A DNA stretch of 64,000 nucleotides. Source: Flavihumibacter petaseus NBRC 106054. Its GTDB lineage: Bacteria; Bacteroidota; Bacteroidia; Chitinophagales; Chitinophagaceae. The stretch lies in the NCBI RefSeq assembly GCF_000974785.1, contig NZ_BBWV01000001.1, forward strand, positions 372,001 through 436,000, read 5' to 3'. A program made the position numbers and the translations under genes. Below are positions 28,701 through 36,076 of this stretch, piece by piece. Below the pieces are notes generated by a model. The model saw nothing but the letters and a program-made list of their open reading frames with translations. It was not told the origin of the DNA and did no database searches. Numbering within the stretch: the stretch's first letter is position 1; each line of letters opens with the position of its first letter.

Positions 28701-29110
28701 TACCATTTGACGGCACCAAACTGACCTGGACGGTTACCAGTTATGAGTCTGCGAAGAAATCCGCAATCGCTGCAACCGGAAGTTCTACTTCCGGCAGGTG
28801 CAACAACAGCCGTGGCTCCGGAAATACTGCTAAGGAAACAGCGGTGGTAACTGAAACTATAGACGCCAGCTGGAAATTCTACCCCAACCCCGTGATCAGC
28901 CGGTTGATGATCAATAGCGGTAAAGAATCAATTGATCCGAAATCTGTTTCCCTGTTTGACGCTTCCGGCAGAAGGTTGTTGCTGCCAGAAACCAGGCAGG
29001 TAACCAGCCGACTGGTGGAACTGAATCTTTCCGGATTACCGGCAGGTATTTATATTGTGAAGGTGGAAACCACAAACGGACAAAAACTGATGCGTATAGT
29101 GAAGCAATAG
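22754..29110 (+). CDS. Giant secreted S53/S8-like protease with IPT/TIG-like and MBG domains, GVP(Y/F)(I/V)N repeat and T9SS type-A tag
   Basis: 2118 residues. Signal peptide 1-29; beta-helix-like region about 35-340; PKD-like segment about 345-420. A subtilase/sedolisin-like domain spans about 545-960: D570 in GVLSDSY, a DEGRAMLQIIHD helix from D614, D661-D662 before ITYY at the oxyanion position, and catalytic S918 in GTSAAAPH. The HGT histidine motif of classical subtilisins is absent and the Asp-rich oxyanion segment is sedolisin-like. An IPT/TIG-like domain follows (about 985-1075), then MBG-type domains from about 1085 to 1900. One MBG unit holds a 280-residue insert of GVP(Y/F)(I/V)N repeats. 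The type-A sorting domain starts at WKFYPNP (about 2039). Presumably a surface or secreted protease; substrate unknown. Confidence 0.88.
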   Translation: MKKLNRKNVFLTFLPLLTALLTALPATAQQLKIQDFVMYGKGTVEIGGSNTFTGKGAIASSTYIKSSSTSLIAGDFHTSGKIEYQNNNSIEGNINAISTITAGNGFNLKGNIKAGGKVTISGGKITGTVTTGTSYSGPTPGGGPAIIAQPVLPALPAFPAGINFTAGTTDITGNASLTPVNDTARVRKVSFSGSKTLTFNGPGVYIFDDINLTGSTSIVFDLKGKSGKIYILVKGNMLLGNATASYKNAPANDSEISIASRILTIVNGSGGSDKIAFRLNNGTGSYVSKWLGTIWTSAGGVELGKNSGKSFFTGAVISAGDIKLNTGVSIVFSPYGDCLTKPNANAGSDKQLTSDITSVTLNGSSTTANAQFAWTALAGGAIQSGANTASPVIAQEGTYVLTVTDPASGCTQTDTAIVTRKSGIDPGYESDNFKVNDIIGPELTALAGNKEINAGQNLFIIDGNRVYIEVVTVATKYNDVLSLIQTSPYGMDNIIPNPSGSLTITGRYPIANLTKLNLLPDLIRYVKPLIPPIMENGIANTQGDIAQKTDYIRNAYNLDGSGIKIGVLSDSYSTIPNKAFQDVQNGDLPGPGNPNGIITPVDVLLDYTFGQKLDEGRAMLQIIHDIAPKATLAFRTGFLSAGDFANGIRSLKTAGCQIIVDDITYYTEPFFAKGQVAKAVEEVSSQGVAYFTSAGNFGSKSYQAQFSPGTLPAASGLTGTAHNFGGTVLQKLNLKTAGVFTIVLQWQDDVYSLGQSTTGTQNDIDIYLTDNNGKIIYGFNRNNIGGDPYEILPFQIDEPTQANIMIVRAQGTGNPNLKYIVLRGDAEIVNYSGSSTIFGHANSPAAMTVGAVLYSNTPAYGVNTPTIASFSSVGGGVFETAIPNKPDFTAPNGVSTTVVFPNAPDPDGDGFTNFYGTSAAAPHAAAMGVLIAQARKKYFNLDADGAYIRNLLKNTAIDMNAGGFDFISGSGLIQGDAALASMPSAPTPKLITIDLPPNTNITNGSTAPLPITINGDYFNENSVVYVRNTPYTPTSITDEQIKITLPPFTGNPAIRVYTPSETPSELDGGFSNSVNIADIPKKNVVVTVQNATKKFAEALPDFAITVTVNGASLPSGTTLTSLGLDQVQYATTANSQSPVGSYLVRATRTFDPANDADAGLLELYNYSFVGGVLTVAPLHVTIKPEDKTAVYGESLKNISFRYIYDDSKIPIGERAAFLSKLQTQHQANFMRNTTVLLSARYSNITPLTASDLTNLAVLVSRTATSKGVPFVNGIPFGEGGTGTNDTTILVSVNPQGIYDLNNQVTNALTRKGVPLINGNPIYNGVPYVNTTAVLNTVTLLENEAVVNGVPFVNGVPFVNGVPYINGVPYINRKSYESINGVPYINGVPYINSGFELINGVPYINGVPFVNSGFEMVNGVPFVNGVPLINSGEMYLINGVPFVNNGGLYLINGVPYINSGFNIQNGVPFVNGVPYINSAFTLVNGVPFVNGVPFVNASVSLQNGVPYINGVPFVNNLSGFELINGVPYINGVPFVNSNIVVQNGVPYINGVPFVNTAITLQAGVPYINGVPFVNSGSNYIVNGVPFVNSGGSLASVIDEEDLALGDKSLVLQSANAITGYTVGQQYIVPGAFMPGSVLGNNLDINYESGLLNITPATLTIKADDVTVAFGATIPAYTAQTTGLLLGDLATSVLDGPITFTTTNATNQIVTPYKPGLYNINPQATTQTSANYVLDLKKGQLTIGKAPLTITAENKSRAYGDANPAFTFVYSGFIGTDNADILQTKPTGTTIATATSNVGPYDITAAGAVSDIYSFTYVKGTLTVTQAALTVKADDNYMYQGDAFPSFTATYTGLKNSDRTLIGSNSLTFTVNNYTGQAGTYPIVPSALNFSKVGNYSITYQNGLLYVNPKGNGAKKIRAYLDCIRDLGAGTTPYRYVARFFYVNDNSTAILIPNTSNDNKLSSSGRFDGSAQPSVFLPGTASFDVPFDGTKLTWTVTSYESAKKSAIAATGSSTSGRCNNSRGSGNTAKETAVVTETIDASWKFYPNPVISRLMINSGKESIDPKSVSLFDASGRRLLLPETRQVTSRLVELNLSGLPAGIYIVKVETTNGQKLMRIVKQ
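26686..27520 (+). repeat. In-gene repeat array encoding GVP(Y/F)(I/V)N units
   Basis: About 27 copies of a six-residue unit, NGVPYI or NGVPFV, mostly in pairs (NGVPYINGVPFV) and separated by 4-8 residue spacers such as SGFELI, SNIVVQ, SAFTLV. An outlying copy (KGVPFVNGIPF) lies near 26550. The basic DNA period is 18 bases, but codons vary freely between copies (ggt/ggc/gga, gtg/gtt/gta), so the amino-acid pattern has been kept while the DNA diverged. The array covers residues about 1311-1589 of the giant protease. Confidence 0.95.
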
Positions 29111-29126
29111 ATTAATAAATGATTAG

Positions 29127-31097
29127 ATGAGTAAATTCCTATGTAGTTGTTGGGCATTGCTGATGGCACTGATATCCTTCGCGCAAAACCAAACAGCCGA
29201 CAGCCTTTTGAAAGCCATACAGGGTATGCAGGAGGATTCCCTGAAGGTCGACGCCCTGATCCAGCTCAGCAGGAATTATTACAATGATTCCTGGGACAAT
29301 GCCATCCGTTACGCGAACGAGGCAAAGGACCTGGCTGCAAGGATCGGGTATAAGAAAGGGGAGGCCCTTGCTTTCAAAGGCATTGGTATCGCCTATTATG
29401 TAATGGGCCAGCCGGTTAGTGCCATCGGTGCCTGGGAGGAATCTCTAAAAGCCTTCCGGTCACTTAATGACAAAAGCGGTATTGCCAACATTCTGGGTAA
29501 CCTGGGAGGCGTGTATGAAAGAAGCGACGAAGCTAAAGCGATGGAATACTACCTTCAGTCGCTGAGCGTGGCTGAGGAGATCGGTGACAATTATCGTATC
29601 GCCACCATGATGCTCAATCTTGGCGCACTTTACGATAAAAAAAGTGCTACTGCTGCGAAGGCCATGGATGCCTACCGCAATGCGATTGCTATAGCCACGG
29701 CTCATAACTACCCCGATGCCCTCGGAATGGCTACCGGAAATATCGGTGACCTGTTCCTGAAAAAAGGAGAAATCGATTCAGCCCTTCATTATTTCAAACT
29801 GGCAGAACTCAATCTTCAGGGAAATGGCAACCTGCCTCTTGCACTGAATAATATCGGCAGGGCATATCTCCAGGCAAAAAATATCCCGGAAGCCACTACC
29901 TATCATCAGCGCGCTTACCAGGAAGCAAGCAGGTCCAACAACAAGCTTTACATGACGCAGGCCCTGCTGGGGCTCGCAGATATTGAAGTACAAAAGGGCG
30001 AAAACGGGCTCGCCCTGAAAACCTACCTGGAAGCGGAACAACTCGCCACCGAGCTGAAAGCCAACGACGAACTCAACAAATCGTATGAGGGACTATCGGC
30101 TACTTATTCCCGCCTTCGTGATTACAGTCATGCCTACCAGTATCAGGTCAAACTGACAGACCTCAAACAAAAGATTTACAATAAAGAAGCAGACGACAAA
30201 ATCAAAGACCTGCAATTCGAATTTGATCTTCAGAAAAAAGAAACAGAGATCAACCTGCTATCGCGGGACAAAGCCCTGCAGGATGTGGAGATCCGGCGCC
30301 AGCGTTTTGCCAAGAATGCCCTTACCGCAGGACTTATAGGCATCATTGCCATCGTCTTCATTCTCTACAGGGGATACCGCAATAAAGTGCGCACCAACCA
30401 GTTACTGGACAAACAGAAAATAGAGATTGAACACCTGTTGCTCAACATTCTTCCGGAAGAAGTTGCCCATGAACTGCAGACTGAAGGAAGTGCAACGCCG
30501 AAAAACTTTGAACAGGTTTCAGTTCTGTTCACAGACTTCAAAGGATTCACCAAAATGGCTGATGTGCTGTCGCCGCAGGAACTGGTCGCCGAACTGAATG
30601 AATGTTTTATGGCATTCGATGAAATCATTGAAAAACACCACCTTGAAAAAATAAAAACCATTGGTGATTCTTACATGTGTGCCGGCGGAATTCCTGTACC
30701 TGACAGTAACCATGCCACTCATATTATAGAAGCAAGTTTTGACATCATAAGGTATCTCGAACAATGGAACAGCCGCCGTATTGAAAAGGGCCTGCAACCC
30801 TGGGAATTGCGTATAGGCATCCACGTAGGCCCGGTAGTGGCGGGTGTGGTAGGTAAGAAGAAATACGCCTATGATATCTGGGGTAGTACAGTGAATATTG
30901 CCAGCCGGATGGAAAGCGCCGGTGAACCAGGCAAGGTCAATATCTCTTCCAGCATGTTCGAACTGGTACGCGATCAGTATGAATGCCGGTATCGTGGAAA
31001 AATCTACGCCAAGAATATCGGTGAGATCGATATGTACTTTGTGGATGGGGTCAAAGCGCAGACAGGTGAAATCCCGTTAGCGATGACCGCCTCTTGA
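29127..31097 (+). CDS. Adenylate cyclase, class III, with TPR sensor region
   Basis: 656 residues. A signal-like N-terminus ends FAQ near 20. TPR repeats at about 30-370 are probably periplasmic; a coiled segment and one membrane helix (about 396-416) follow. The cytoplasmic class III cyclase domain spans about 460-640. Metal-binding aspartates are in FTDFKGF and in GDSY (GDS at 513-515). The substrate-selecting pair is Lys in KTIGDSY and Asp in YDIWGS, the adenylate-type combination. The transition-state residues are Asn and Arg in VNIASRMES. All catalytic residues are present, so it should make cAMP. It follows the giant protease by 16 bases and overlaps the end of the convergent VWA gene by 21 bases. 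Confidence 0.93.
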   Translation: MSKFLCSCWALLMALISFAQNQTADSLLKAIQGMQEDSLKVDALIQLSRNYYNDSWDNAIRYANEAKDLAARIGYKKGEALAFKGIGIAYYVMGQPVSAIGAWEESLKAFRSLNDKSGIANILGNLGGVYERSDEAKAMEYYLQSLSVAEEIGDNYRIATMMLNLGALYDKKSATAAKAMDAYRNAIAIATAHNYPDALGMATGNIGDLFLKKGEIDSALHYFKLAELNLQGNGNLPLALNNIGRAYLQAKNIPEATTYHQRAYQEASRSNNKLYMTQALLGLADIEVQKGENGLALKTYLEAEQLATELKANDELNKSYEGLSATYSRLRDYSHAYQYQVKLTDLKQKIYNKEADDKIKDLQFEFDLQKKETEINLLSRDKALQDVEIRRQRFAKNALTAGLIGIIAIVFILYRGYRNKVRTNQLLDKQKIEIEHLLLNILPEEVAHELQTEGSATPKNFEQVSVLFTDFKGFTKMADVLSPQELVAELNECFMAFDEIIEKHHLEKIKTIGDSYMCAGGIPVPDSNHATHIIEASFDIIRYLEQWNSRRIEKGLQPWELRIGIHVGPVVAGVVGKKKYAYDIWGSTVNIASRMESAGEPGKVNISSSMFELVRDQYECRYRGKIYAKNIGEIDMYFVDGVKAQTGEIPLAMTAS

Positions 31098-32840
31098 GCG
31101 TAACGGCTTCCCTTTATAATACAGCTTTCTTGCCTTTTCCATCAGTGCAAGAAACTCCTGATCCAGGTACTCCTGCGGTCTCACCACCGGCGTCATGATC
31201 GTTTGCAGATCTATCCAATTGCCATTTTTGATAAACCGTGATTCTTTCAGCAATGAACCAAAAAGAACCAGGCCCGTTGCAAAGCGGTAGTTTCGGGGCA
31301 ACTCTATGAACGGTGTCACCTCATTGCCAATACGCAGGGAACAAGTCATTTTCTGGGTTTCCCCTGGTATCTTATAGCTTAATTCCACATCTGCCAGGTA
31401 AGGGGGGATTGCCGAGGCATCCAGTGAATCTCTCTTCTCCAATTCAAACACAGCCATCATCGTGTGGCCGGAACCCAATTCTCCTCCTTCCAGCACGCTG
31501 GAAGTATCTGCTATTGCAGACCGCTTGTTATCAAAACCCAGTAGCCGGTATGACCTGATCGCATCGGGCTGAAACTTTACATGCAGCAAAGCATCATCCG
31601 CAACCGCATACATGGTTTGTGTGATCTCTTTCACCAGCACTTTCTCAGCCTCCTTTTCATCATCCAGGTAAGCGAAATTGCCATTGCCTTTTTTTGCCAG
31701 CACTTCCAGCTTTGAATCCTTGTAATTCCCCATTCCCACACCAAGACAGGTCAGGTAAATGCCCAACTGCCGCTGCTGGGTGATCAGGCGTTCCAGGTCC
31801 TCCTCACTGGTTTGTCCCACATTGAAGTCACCATCCGTTGCAAGTATCACACGATTGTTTCCATTAGGTATAAACTTGCTTTGCGCTAGCTTGTATGCGG
31901 CACGGATACCCGACTCCCCCGCAGTTGATCCGCCCGGCTCCAGTTCTTCTATTGATTTTTTGATCTTGTCCTTTTCGGCTCCGGAAGTAGGAATCAGCCA
32001 AACCCCAACCGATCCGCCGTATACTACGATGGATACCGTGTCAATAGGACGCAGGTTATCGATCATCAGTTTAAATGCCGATTTCAGCAGCGGCAGCCTG
32101 TTGGGCATGTCCATTGATCCGGAAATATCTACCAGGAATACCAGGTTGCTCGGTGGAATATTCTGGAGGTCAAGTTTCTTCGCACTCGCTTTAATAAACA
32201 ATAACTGGTTTCCGGGCTTCCAGGGGCAGTCACTCAGTTTTGACTGCACGTTGAACACCTTATCACCTTCCGGCGCATCGTAACCAAGATCAAAATAATT
32301 CAGCATCTCTTCAATGCGCACCGCATCCGGCGGCACGGTACTGCCCATATTCAGAAAACGGCGGATATTACTGTAGGAAGCCTTATCTGTATTTATAGCA
32401 AAGTCCACATCCGGAAACCTGTGAGAATCCATGTATTCATTTTCACTCAGATTACTGTATGTTTCGCCACCCGCAGCAACATTAGCCTTTTCATTTGATG
32501 GCAACCCACGCGTAACTGACATAAGCCGGCGTTCCTGCCTTGTCTGCTTCTGTGCTATAAGTTTGAGGACAAAATTGTTTTCCCGGCCATTTTCGAGCGA
32601 GACAGTCCGCGACTGATACCCCTCCAGGCTAAGTGTAACAGAATCTTTTGGATTGGCAGACGTTATGCCAAATCCTCCATAAGTGCCTGTATAATAAAGA
32701 TAACCGCTTGAATGGAGCATCATTTTGACATTGGCCAGGGGTTTCTGGGTTTCGTCTTTGATCTCTCCTCTCAAATAATACTGGGCCTGCAGCGGTAACT
32801 GGGCCACGATCAACAGCAATATGGCAAAAACAGTTTTCAG
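31077..32840 (-). CDS. VWA domain protein, YfbK-like, with carboxypeptidase-regulatory-like N-terminal domain
   Basis: 587 residues if read from CTG at 32840, giving a good signal peptide (KTVFAILLLIVAQLPLQAQ); the first TTG is at 32819. No ATG or GTG is available between the upstream in-frame stop and the signal peptide. Domains: a beta-sandwich of the CarboxypepD_reg type (about 30-90), a YfbK-type N-terminal region (MGSTVPPDAVRIEEMLNYFD), a VWA domain with the MIDAS motif DISGSM and a later TDGDFN, and a YfbK-like C-terminal region. YfbK proteins have no firm function; a role in the cell envelope is inferred. The end overlaps the cyclase gene by 21 bases on the opposite strand. Confidence 0.85.
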   Translation of the reverse strand: MKTVFAILLLIVAQLPLQAQYYLRGEIKDETQKPLANVKMMLHSSGYLYYTGTYGGFGITSANPKDSVTLSLEGYQSRTVSLENGRENNFVLKLIAQKQTRQERRLMSVTRGLPSNEKANVAAGGETYSNLSENEYMDSHRFPDVDFAINTDKASYSNIRRFLNMGSTVPPDAVRIEEMLNYFDLGYDAPEGDKVFNVQSKLSDCPWKPGNQLLFIKASAKKLDLQNIPPSNLVFLVDISGSMDMPNRLPLLKSAFKLMIDNLRPIDTVSIVVYGGSVGVWLIPTSGAEKDKIKKSIEELEPGGSTAGESGIRAAYKLAQSKFIPNGNNRVILATDGDFNVGQTSEEDLERLITQQRQLGIYLTCLGVGMGNYKDSKLEVLAKKGNGNFAYLDDEKEAEKVLVKEITQTMYAVADDALLHVKFQPDAIRSYRLLGFDNKRSAIADTSSVLEGGELGSGHTMMAVFELEKRDSLDASAIPPYLADVELSYKIPGETQKMTCSLRIGNEVTPFIELPRNYRFATGLVLFGSLLKESRFIKNGNWIDLQTIMTPVVRPQEYLDQEFLALMEKARKLYYKGKPLRSRGGHR

Positions 32841-32857
32841 GAGGGGGTTTTCGGGGA

Positions 32858-32888
32858 GAAAGTTACATGATTAAGCAGTCATTGTCAA
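32858..32888 (-). promoter_or_regulatory. Possible promoter of the VWA gene
   Basis: On the minus strand: TTG (within TTGACA) at 32888-32886, 20 bases, then TAACTTTC at 32865-32858, one mismatch from TAnnTTTG. It ends 17 bases before the CTG at 32840, consistent with translation beginning there rather than at an upstream ATG, which is out of frame and followed at once by a stop. Confidence 0.45.
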
Positions 32889-32910
32889 GTCTATAGCTTG
32901 AAGTGCGGTA

Positions 32911-33450
32911 TTATTCCTCTTTTAACCGGTAAATTTCCGGAATATTCCTTCCCAATCCATCAAAATCAAGCCCATAACCCAGAACGAACTTATCGGGAAT
33001 AGAAAATCCCAAATATTTAATACCAATTGGAAATTGGGTGGCTGATGGCTTGTGAAGCAAAACTGCCAGTTCGAGAGAAGCAGGCTGCTGGTGATGCAAT
33101 TGAGGAAGAAATTCATGAAGTGTCTTACCGGTATCCACGATATCCTCCAGGATGATTACATGGCGCTGATGGATATCAGTATCCAGGCCGATAGCGGTAA
33201 TTACCTGGCCGGTTGATTTAGTGCCTTTATAAGAAGCCAGCTTGATGAAACAGATTTCTGCATCTATAGTGACAGCCTTGAACAGGTCAGCGGCGAAAAT
33301 AAATGAGCCATTCAAAATTGAGATAAACAGTGGTCTTTTGCCTGCATAGTCATGGTTGATCGCTGCAGCAATTCGGTGCACCTGTTCCTGGATTGCGGCA
33401 GCAGTCAGATAAGGTTCAAACACCTTATCCCTGATATTAACTGTCGGCAT
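32911..33450 (-). CDS. hpt: Hypoxanthine phosphoribosyltransferase
   Basis: 179 residues. It converts hypoxanthine or guanine with PRPP into IMP or GMP (purine salvage, cytoplasm). The PRPP-binding loop IILEDIVDTGKT lies at 99-110, with the two acidic residues and the Asp-Thr-Gly-Lys-Thr turn intact. The early segment ILNGSFIFAADL and the late FVLGYGLDFDGLGRN are also typical of the type I family. Its ATG is one base after the stop of the glucosaminidase gene, so it is the last gene of a LOG / O-methyltransferase / glucosaminidase / hpt operon. Confidence 0.96.
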   Translation of the reverse strand: MPTVNIRDKVFEPYLTAAAIQEQVHRIAAAINHDYAGKRPLFISILNGSFIFAADLFKAVTIDAEICFIKLASYKGTKSTGQVITAIGLDTDIHQRHVIILEDIVDTGKTLHEFLPQLHHQQPASLELAVLLHKPSATQFPIGIKYLGFSIPDKFVLGYGLDFDGLGRNIPEIYRLKEE

Positions 33451-33451
33451 A

Positions 33452-34624
33452 TTAATTCGTGTAGATGATTAATTCCTGGCCTGAATGCAGGCTATTGGAT
33501 GTGAGCCTGTTCCATTCCCTGATCTGATCCGCGCTTACACCGTATTTCCTTCCTATACTAAAAAGGGTCTCTTTCGTTTGTACTACATGTCTTTTAGTCA
33601 CAGCGGGCTGGCTGGTCACAACAGGTGAAGAAGTTGCAAGTCGTGGAGCTTTGGTGGATTTTTCACGAAGGTTGATCACTTCGCCCGGCATAGGTTCCTG
33701 TCCCGCATTCAGCAGGTTAAGTTCGAGAATGGATTCATAACGGACACCTTCGGACTGTGCAATATCATACATTGTTTCCTCAGGTACTACAATATGCTGT
33801 GCGTTCACGCCTGTTTTCCTTTTTCGCTGCAGAAACACAAGCTGATCGTCTGCAAGTATATCTCCCTCTCCCGGCGTCATGTCATTAAATTCCAGGAGTC
33901 GGGATAAGGTCAGTCCATTCTGATTGGCAACTGCCAGTAATGACGTCCCTCCTTTTACAAATACAACCGGTGTCTCATTGATCTCAAATCTACCGGCAGG
34001 ATAGGCGGGAAAAATTGGCGCAATCACCTTCTCCGCATTATTCTCTGCCACAGCTTCACTGCTTCCCTGAGGCGCTTTTAAGGCAAGATCAAAGTCTGCA
34101 GTTTCCCTTCCCAGGGCGATCAGGGTATAGTGCTGGAGATCGTAAGTTTCGATCAGGCGGATCAGTATCTGAGAATACTTGGGATTTGTGGCATAACCGG
34201 CTTTTCTCAACCCGTGGGCCCAGCCTTTATAGTCTGTCGGCTGCAACTGAAACAGGAAAGCGTACCGGCTTCCGTTACGCAGGAAATCTGAATGGTCCTG
34301 ATAGGATTGATAGGGATCGGTATAACTTCTGAAACATTCCCCGCGCGCGTCGTCATCATGATAAACTTTTGCTCCTGTCCATACAGATTTGCACTTGATA
34401 CCGAAATGATTGTTTGATTTCAGTACAAGCTCACTGCGGCCTGCTTCCGTTTCATGAATACCCTGTGCCAGGGTAATAGAAGCGGGAACACCAGTCCGCT
34501 GCATTTCAGCGATTGCCATCGCCCTGTAGGTATTCACATATTCCTGGATAACATCAGCAGGCTGAGCATGTGAAAAAACACCTGAAAAACAGAAAATAAC
34601 AGTATAGAATAGGATCCTCATCAT
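33452..34624 (-). CDS. Secreted glucosaminidase-domain protein with LysM repeats
   Basis: 390 residues. Signal peptide 1-20 (ends SHAQ). A glucosaminidase (FlgJ/LytG-like, Pfam Glucosaminidase) domain spans about 25-165 with ASITLAQGIHETEAGRSEL (the catalytic glutamate lies in this segment), NNHFGIKC, and YATNPKYSQILI. Two clear C-terminal LysM modules (about 277-322 and 346-389) and a weaker LysM-like stretch (about 215-270) would hold it on peptidoglycan. It likely cuts glycan strands of the cell wall. Its ATGATG start overlaps the stop of the O-methyltransferase gene by four bases (34621-34624); hpt follows one base after its stop. Confidence 0.93.
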   Translation of the reverse strand: MMRILFYTVIFCFSGVFSHAQPADVIQEYVNTYRAMAIAEMQRTGVPASITLAQGIHETEAGRSELVLKSNNHFGIKCKSVWTGAKVYHDDDARGECFRSYTDPYQSYQDHSDFLRNGSRYAFLFQLQPTDYKGWAHGLRKAGYATNPKYSQILIRLIETYDLQHYTLIALGRETADFDLALKAPQGSSEAVAENNAEKVIAPIFPAYPAGRFEINETPVVFVKGGTSLLAVANQNGLTLSRLLEFNDMTPGEGDILADDQLVFLQRKRKTGVNAQHIVVPEETMYDIAQSEGVRYESILELNLLNAGQEPMPGEVINLREKSTKAPRLATSSPVVTSQPAVTKRHVVQTKETLFSIGRKYGVSADQIREWNRLTSNSLHSGQELIIYTN

Positions 34625-35262
34625 CTATTTTTTTGCAATAACAGCACCCCATCCCGGAGAGTCAGCAACACGCGATCCACCCGGTTATCTTTCAACACAT
34701 GGTCATTAAACGCCTGAATGGCTTTTGCAGATTTTCCCGTAACGGGTTCTTCCAGTACCTGTCCGTGAAACAAAACGTTGTCTGCGATCACCAGCCCGCC
34801 CTTCCGTAATCTCGGCAATACCAGTTCATAATAATTGATATAACCAGGCTTGTCTGCATCGATAAAAACCAGGTCCCACGTAAATGGAAGAGATGGAATA
34901 ACAGACCCGGCTTCACCGGTATGTTGTACGATCTGGTGGCTGTATGCAGAGGCTTCAAAATAATGGCGGGCTGTATTTACTTCCTGCTCACGCAATTCAA
35001 TGGTGTGCAACTGACCGTCAGCGCGAAGGCCTTCAGCCAGGCAAAGGGCACTATAACCGGTAAAGGTTCCCACTTCAAGTATATATTGGGGAGCAACAAG
35101 CCGGGACACCATTGCCAGGAATCGCCCCTGGAGGTGCCCGCTTAGCATATGGGCTTCCTTATGATGGGCATAAGTATCCGCGGCTACCTGCTTCAGCAGG
35201 TCCGACTCCGGAGACGTAAAACGTTCTGCATATGCCTGGATGTTGCCGGGAATAAGCTCCAC
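34621..35262 (-). CDS. SAM-dependent O-methyltransferase (COMT-like, class I)
   Basis: 213 residues. The Rossmann methyltransferase core has SAM motif I LEVGTFTGYSALCLA (about 61-75), an acidic end of strand 2 (HTIELREQE), and the metal-binding segment FIDADKPGY that marks the small metal-dependent catechol/caffeoyl-CoA-type O-methyltransferases. The substrate is unknown. The start is GTG at 35262 (MELIPGN), the only sensible start before an upstream gap. It is second in the LOG-led operon and coupled to the glucosaminidase by a 4-base overlap. Confidence 0.9.
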   Translation of the reverse strand: MELIPGNIQAYAERFTSPESDLLKQVAADTYAHHKEAHMLSGHLQGRFLAMVSRLVAPQYILEVGTFTGYSALCLAEGLRADGQLHTIELREQEVNTARHYFEASAYSHQIVQHTGEAGSVIPSLPFTWDLVFIDADKPGYINYYELVLPRLRKGGLVIADNVLFHGQVLEEPVTGKSAKAIQAFNDHVLKDNRVDRVLLTLRDGVLLLQKNR

Positions 35263-35286
35263 TACAAAAATTTGGTGCGAAATTAC

Positions 35287-35982
35287 TCAGAAATTCGGTT
35301 GTAACGGGTTCTTGCTGTAAAACTGCAACATATGTTCAGTCACTTCCTCGGCCGTGTCCACAACTGCCAGAAGGTCAAGATCAACGGCCGATATATATTG
35401 TTCATTCAACATGGTTGACTTCAGCCAGTCCATCATACCACCCCAGTAGGATTTCCCGACCAGGATCAGGGGTACCTGTGACATCTTACCGGTCTGGATC
35501 AATGTAGCCACTTCAAAAAATTCATCCATCGTACCAAAACCGCCGGGCATCATGACAAAGCCCTGCGAGTATTTGGTAAACATTGTTTTGCGTACAAAAA
35601 AGTATTCAAAATGAAGATTGGAGTCGCGGTCGATATAAGGATTGGCATGTTGCTCAAACGGAAGTTCAATATTGAGTCCAACAGACTTACCGCCACCCAG
35701 TTGCGCGCCCTTATTGGCTGCTTCCATAATACCAGGTCCTCCCCCGGATATGATACCAAATCCTTCTCCTGCAAGTTTTTTTGCAATATCTACGGTCAGT
35801 TCGTAGGCTTCATGCCCGGGCTGGGTCCGGGCAGAACCAAAAATGGATATGCATGGGCCGATTTTCGCAAGGGCCTCAAATCCATCTACAAATTCCGCCA
35901 TAATTTTAAAGATCTGCCAGCTCGAATGTGCTTTTGATTCACTCCACCGCCTCTGTTTGGTCATCCGTATCGTATCGTTCAT
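35287..35982 (-). CDS. LOG family protein (TIGR00730-like), longer paralogue
   Basis: 231 residues. Rossmann-like LOG fold with the nucleotide-binding GGGPGIMEAANKGA (about 80-93) and the hallmark PGGFGTMDEFFE. LOG enzymes cleave ribose-5-phosphate from nucleotide monophosphates, best known from cytokinin activation. In bacteria without cytokinins they act as general nucleotide phosphoribohydrolases, and older annotations as lysine decarboxylase are wrong. The N-terminal extension of about 35 residues before the core distinguishes it from the second LOG gene at 37582. It heads the operon with the O-methyltransferase (24-base gap). Confidence 0.92.
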   Translation of the reverse strand: MNDTIRMTKQRRWSESKAHSSWQIFKIMAEFVDGFEALAKIGPCISIFGSARTQPGHEAYELTVDIAKKLAGEGFGIISGGGPGIMEAANKGAQLGGGKSVGLNIELPFEQHANPYIDRDSNLHFEYFFVRKTMFTKYSQGFVMMPGGFGTMDEFFEVATLIQTGKMSQVPLILVGKSYWGGMMDWLKSTMLNEQYISAVDLDLLAVVDTAEEVTEHMLQFYSKNPLQPNF

Positions 35983-36076
35983 ACACTCGTTTTAAGGGTT
36001 TGGAGATAATAATGCCACCCGTTGTTGACCAAGGATGGCATCGTAATCCTGCTTATAACAAGAACGTATTTTTTCG

